From the NCBI RefSeq assembly GCF_006539185.1, contig NZ_BJMN01000052.1, forward strand, positions 1 to 64,000: a stretch of DNA of 64,000 nt, written 5' to 3'. Below the pieces are notes generated by a model. The model was given only the letters and a program-made list of their open reading frames with translations. It was not told where the DNA came from and did no database searches. The position numbers and the translations under genes are program-made. Position 1 is the first letter of the stretch; each line of letters begins with the position of its first letter. This DNA is from Streptomyces gardneri (GTDB lineage: Bacteria; Actinomycetota; Actinomycetes; Streptomycetales; Streptomycetaceae). Positions 63,886-64,000 of this stretch are shown piece by piece.

Positions 63886-64000
63886 GTGAAGGCTGTCGTA
63901 CGGGGGGCTGCCGTGGCAGCGGTGCTGGTGCTGGCGCTGACGGGATGCGAGGAGAGCATCCCGGCCGCCGGGAGCGAGAAGGCGCCCGGCGTTCCCGGGG
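63886..64000 (+). CDS. Lipoprotein, N-terminal part only (cut by window end)
   Basis: Thirty-eight codons remain. The GTG follows GAGGAG by five bases. The start VKAVVRGAAVAAVLVLALTGC is a lipoprotein signal with lipobox LTGC (Cys21), and then EESIPAAGSEKAPG is hydrophilic. The rest lies outside the window, so no function can be given. It is divergent from the Rsm22-like gene. Confidence 0.8.
   Translation, partial: MKAVVRGAAVAAVLVLALTGCEESIPAAGSEKAPGVPG

Overview
The window is a stretch of Streptomyces (or very close actinomycete) core chromosome. The evidence is very high G+C with strong third-position bias, many GTG and some TTG starts, Tat-type and lipoprotein signals, an F420-linked reductase, MalR-type starch regulation, DmdR/IdeR-type iron boxes, and gene order recalled as resembling S. 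coelicolor from the mal locus through glnE, glnA2, panB, map and the haem genes. No rRNA, tRNA, CRISPR array, insertion sequence or prophage was recognised. 53 protein genes are called, the last one cut by the window end.

Layout. (1) 44-14692: starch and maltodextrin locus. Two secreted enzymes (a fused amylase-pullulanase and an alpha-amylase with a starch-binding domain) lie beyond a malE-malF-malG-aglA-lacI-type operon. A second, closely similar LacI-type repressor is divergent from malE. Secreted enzymes cut starch, MalEFG imports maltodextrin (no ATPase gene is present, so a shared MsiK-type ATPase elsewhere is inferred) and AglA hydrolyses it. (2) 14801-25509: PAP2-family membrane enzyme, glnE, secreted PIG-L deacetylase, small enzymes, an Imm21-like protein and a glnA2-type glutamine synthetase paralogue. 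(3) 25743-31531: secreted protein, DUF3105 and DUF305 cluster, CBS protein, hydrolase/DUF998 pair, NAD+ synthetase. (4) 31497-39542: two MFS exporters, one with a TetR repressor and an almost ideal palindromic operator; EEP-family protein; panB; DrrAB-type ABC exporter. (5) 39576-48373: large BTAD/NB-ARC regulator, site-2-protease-like M50 protein, F420:NADP oxidoreductase, MFS exporter, methionine aminopeptidase. (6) 48419-60842: haem and iron island with haem oxygenase, two HtaA haem-binding surface proteins, HmuTUV haem importer, EfeO-EfeB-EfeU ferrous-iron importer and an attached lipoprotein. Candidate iron boxes sit at three promoter regions. (7) 60870-64000: prim-pol-like protein, DDAH-like enzyme, Rsm22-like methyltransferase and the start of a lipoprotein.

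The most coherent system is the iron island. Its parts suggest a full route: surface capture of haem by HtaA proteins (one carrying an LAATG class-E-sortase-like sorting signal), import by HmuTUV, haem cleavage by haem oxygenase, and a parallel EfeUOB route with a DyP peroxidase. Four genes (malR, nadE, map, rsm22) have a TANNNT -10 element 6 to 8 bases before the start codon and no Shine-Dalgarno, suggesting leaderless mRNAs. All functional statements come from reading motifs; no database search was possible.
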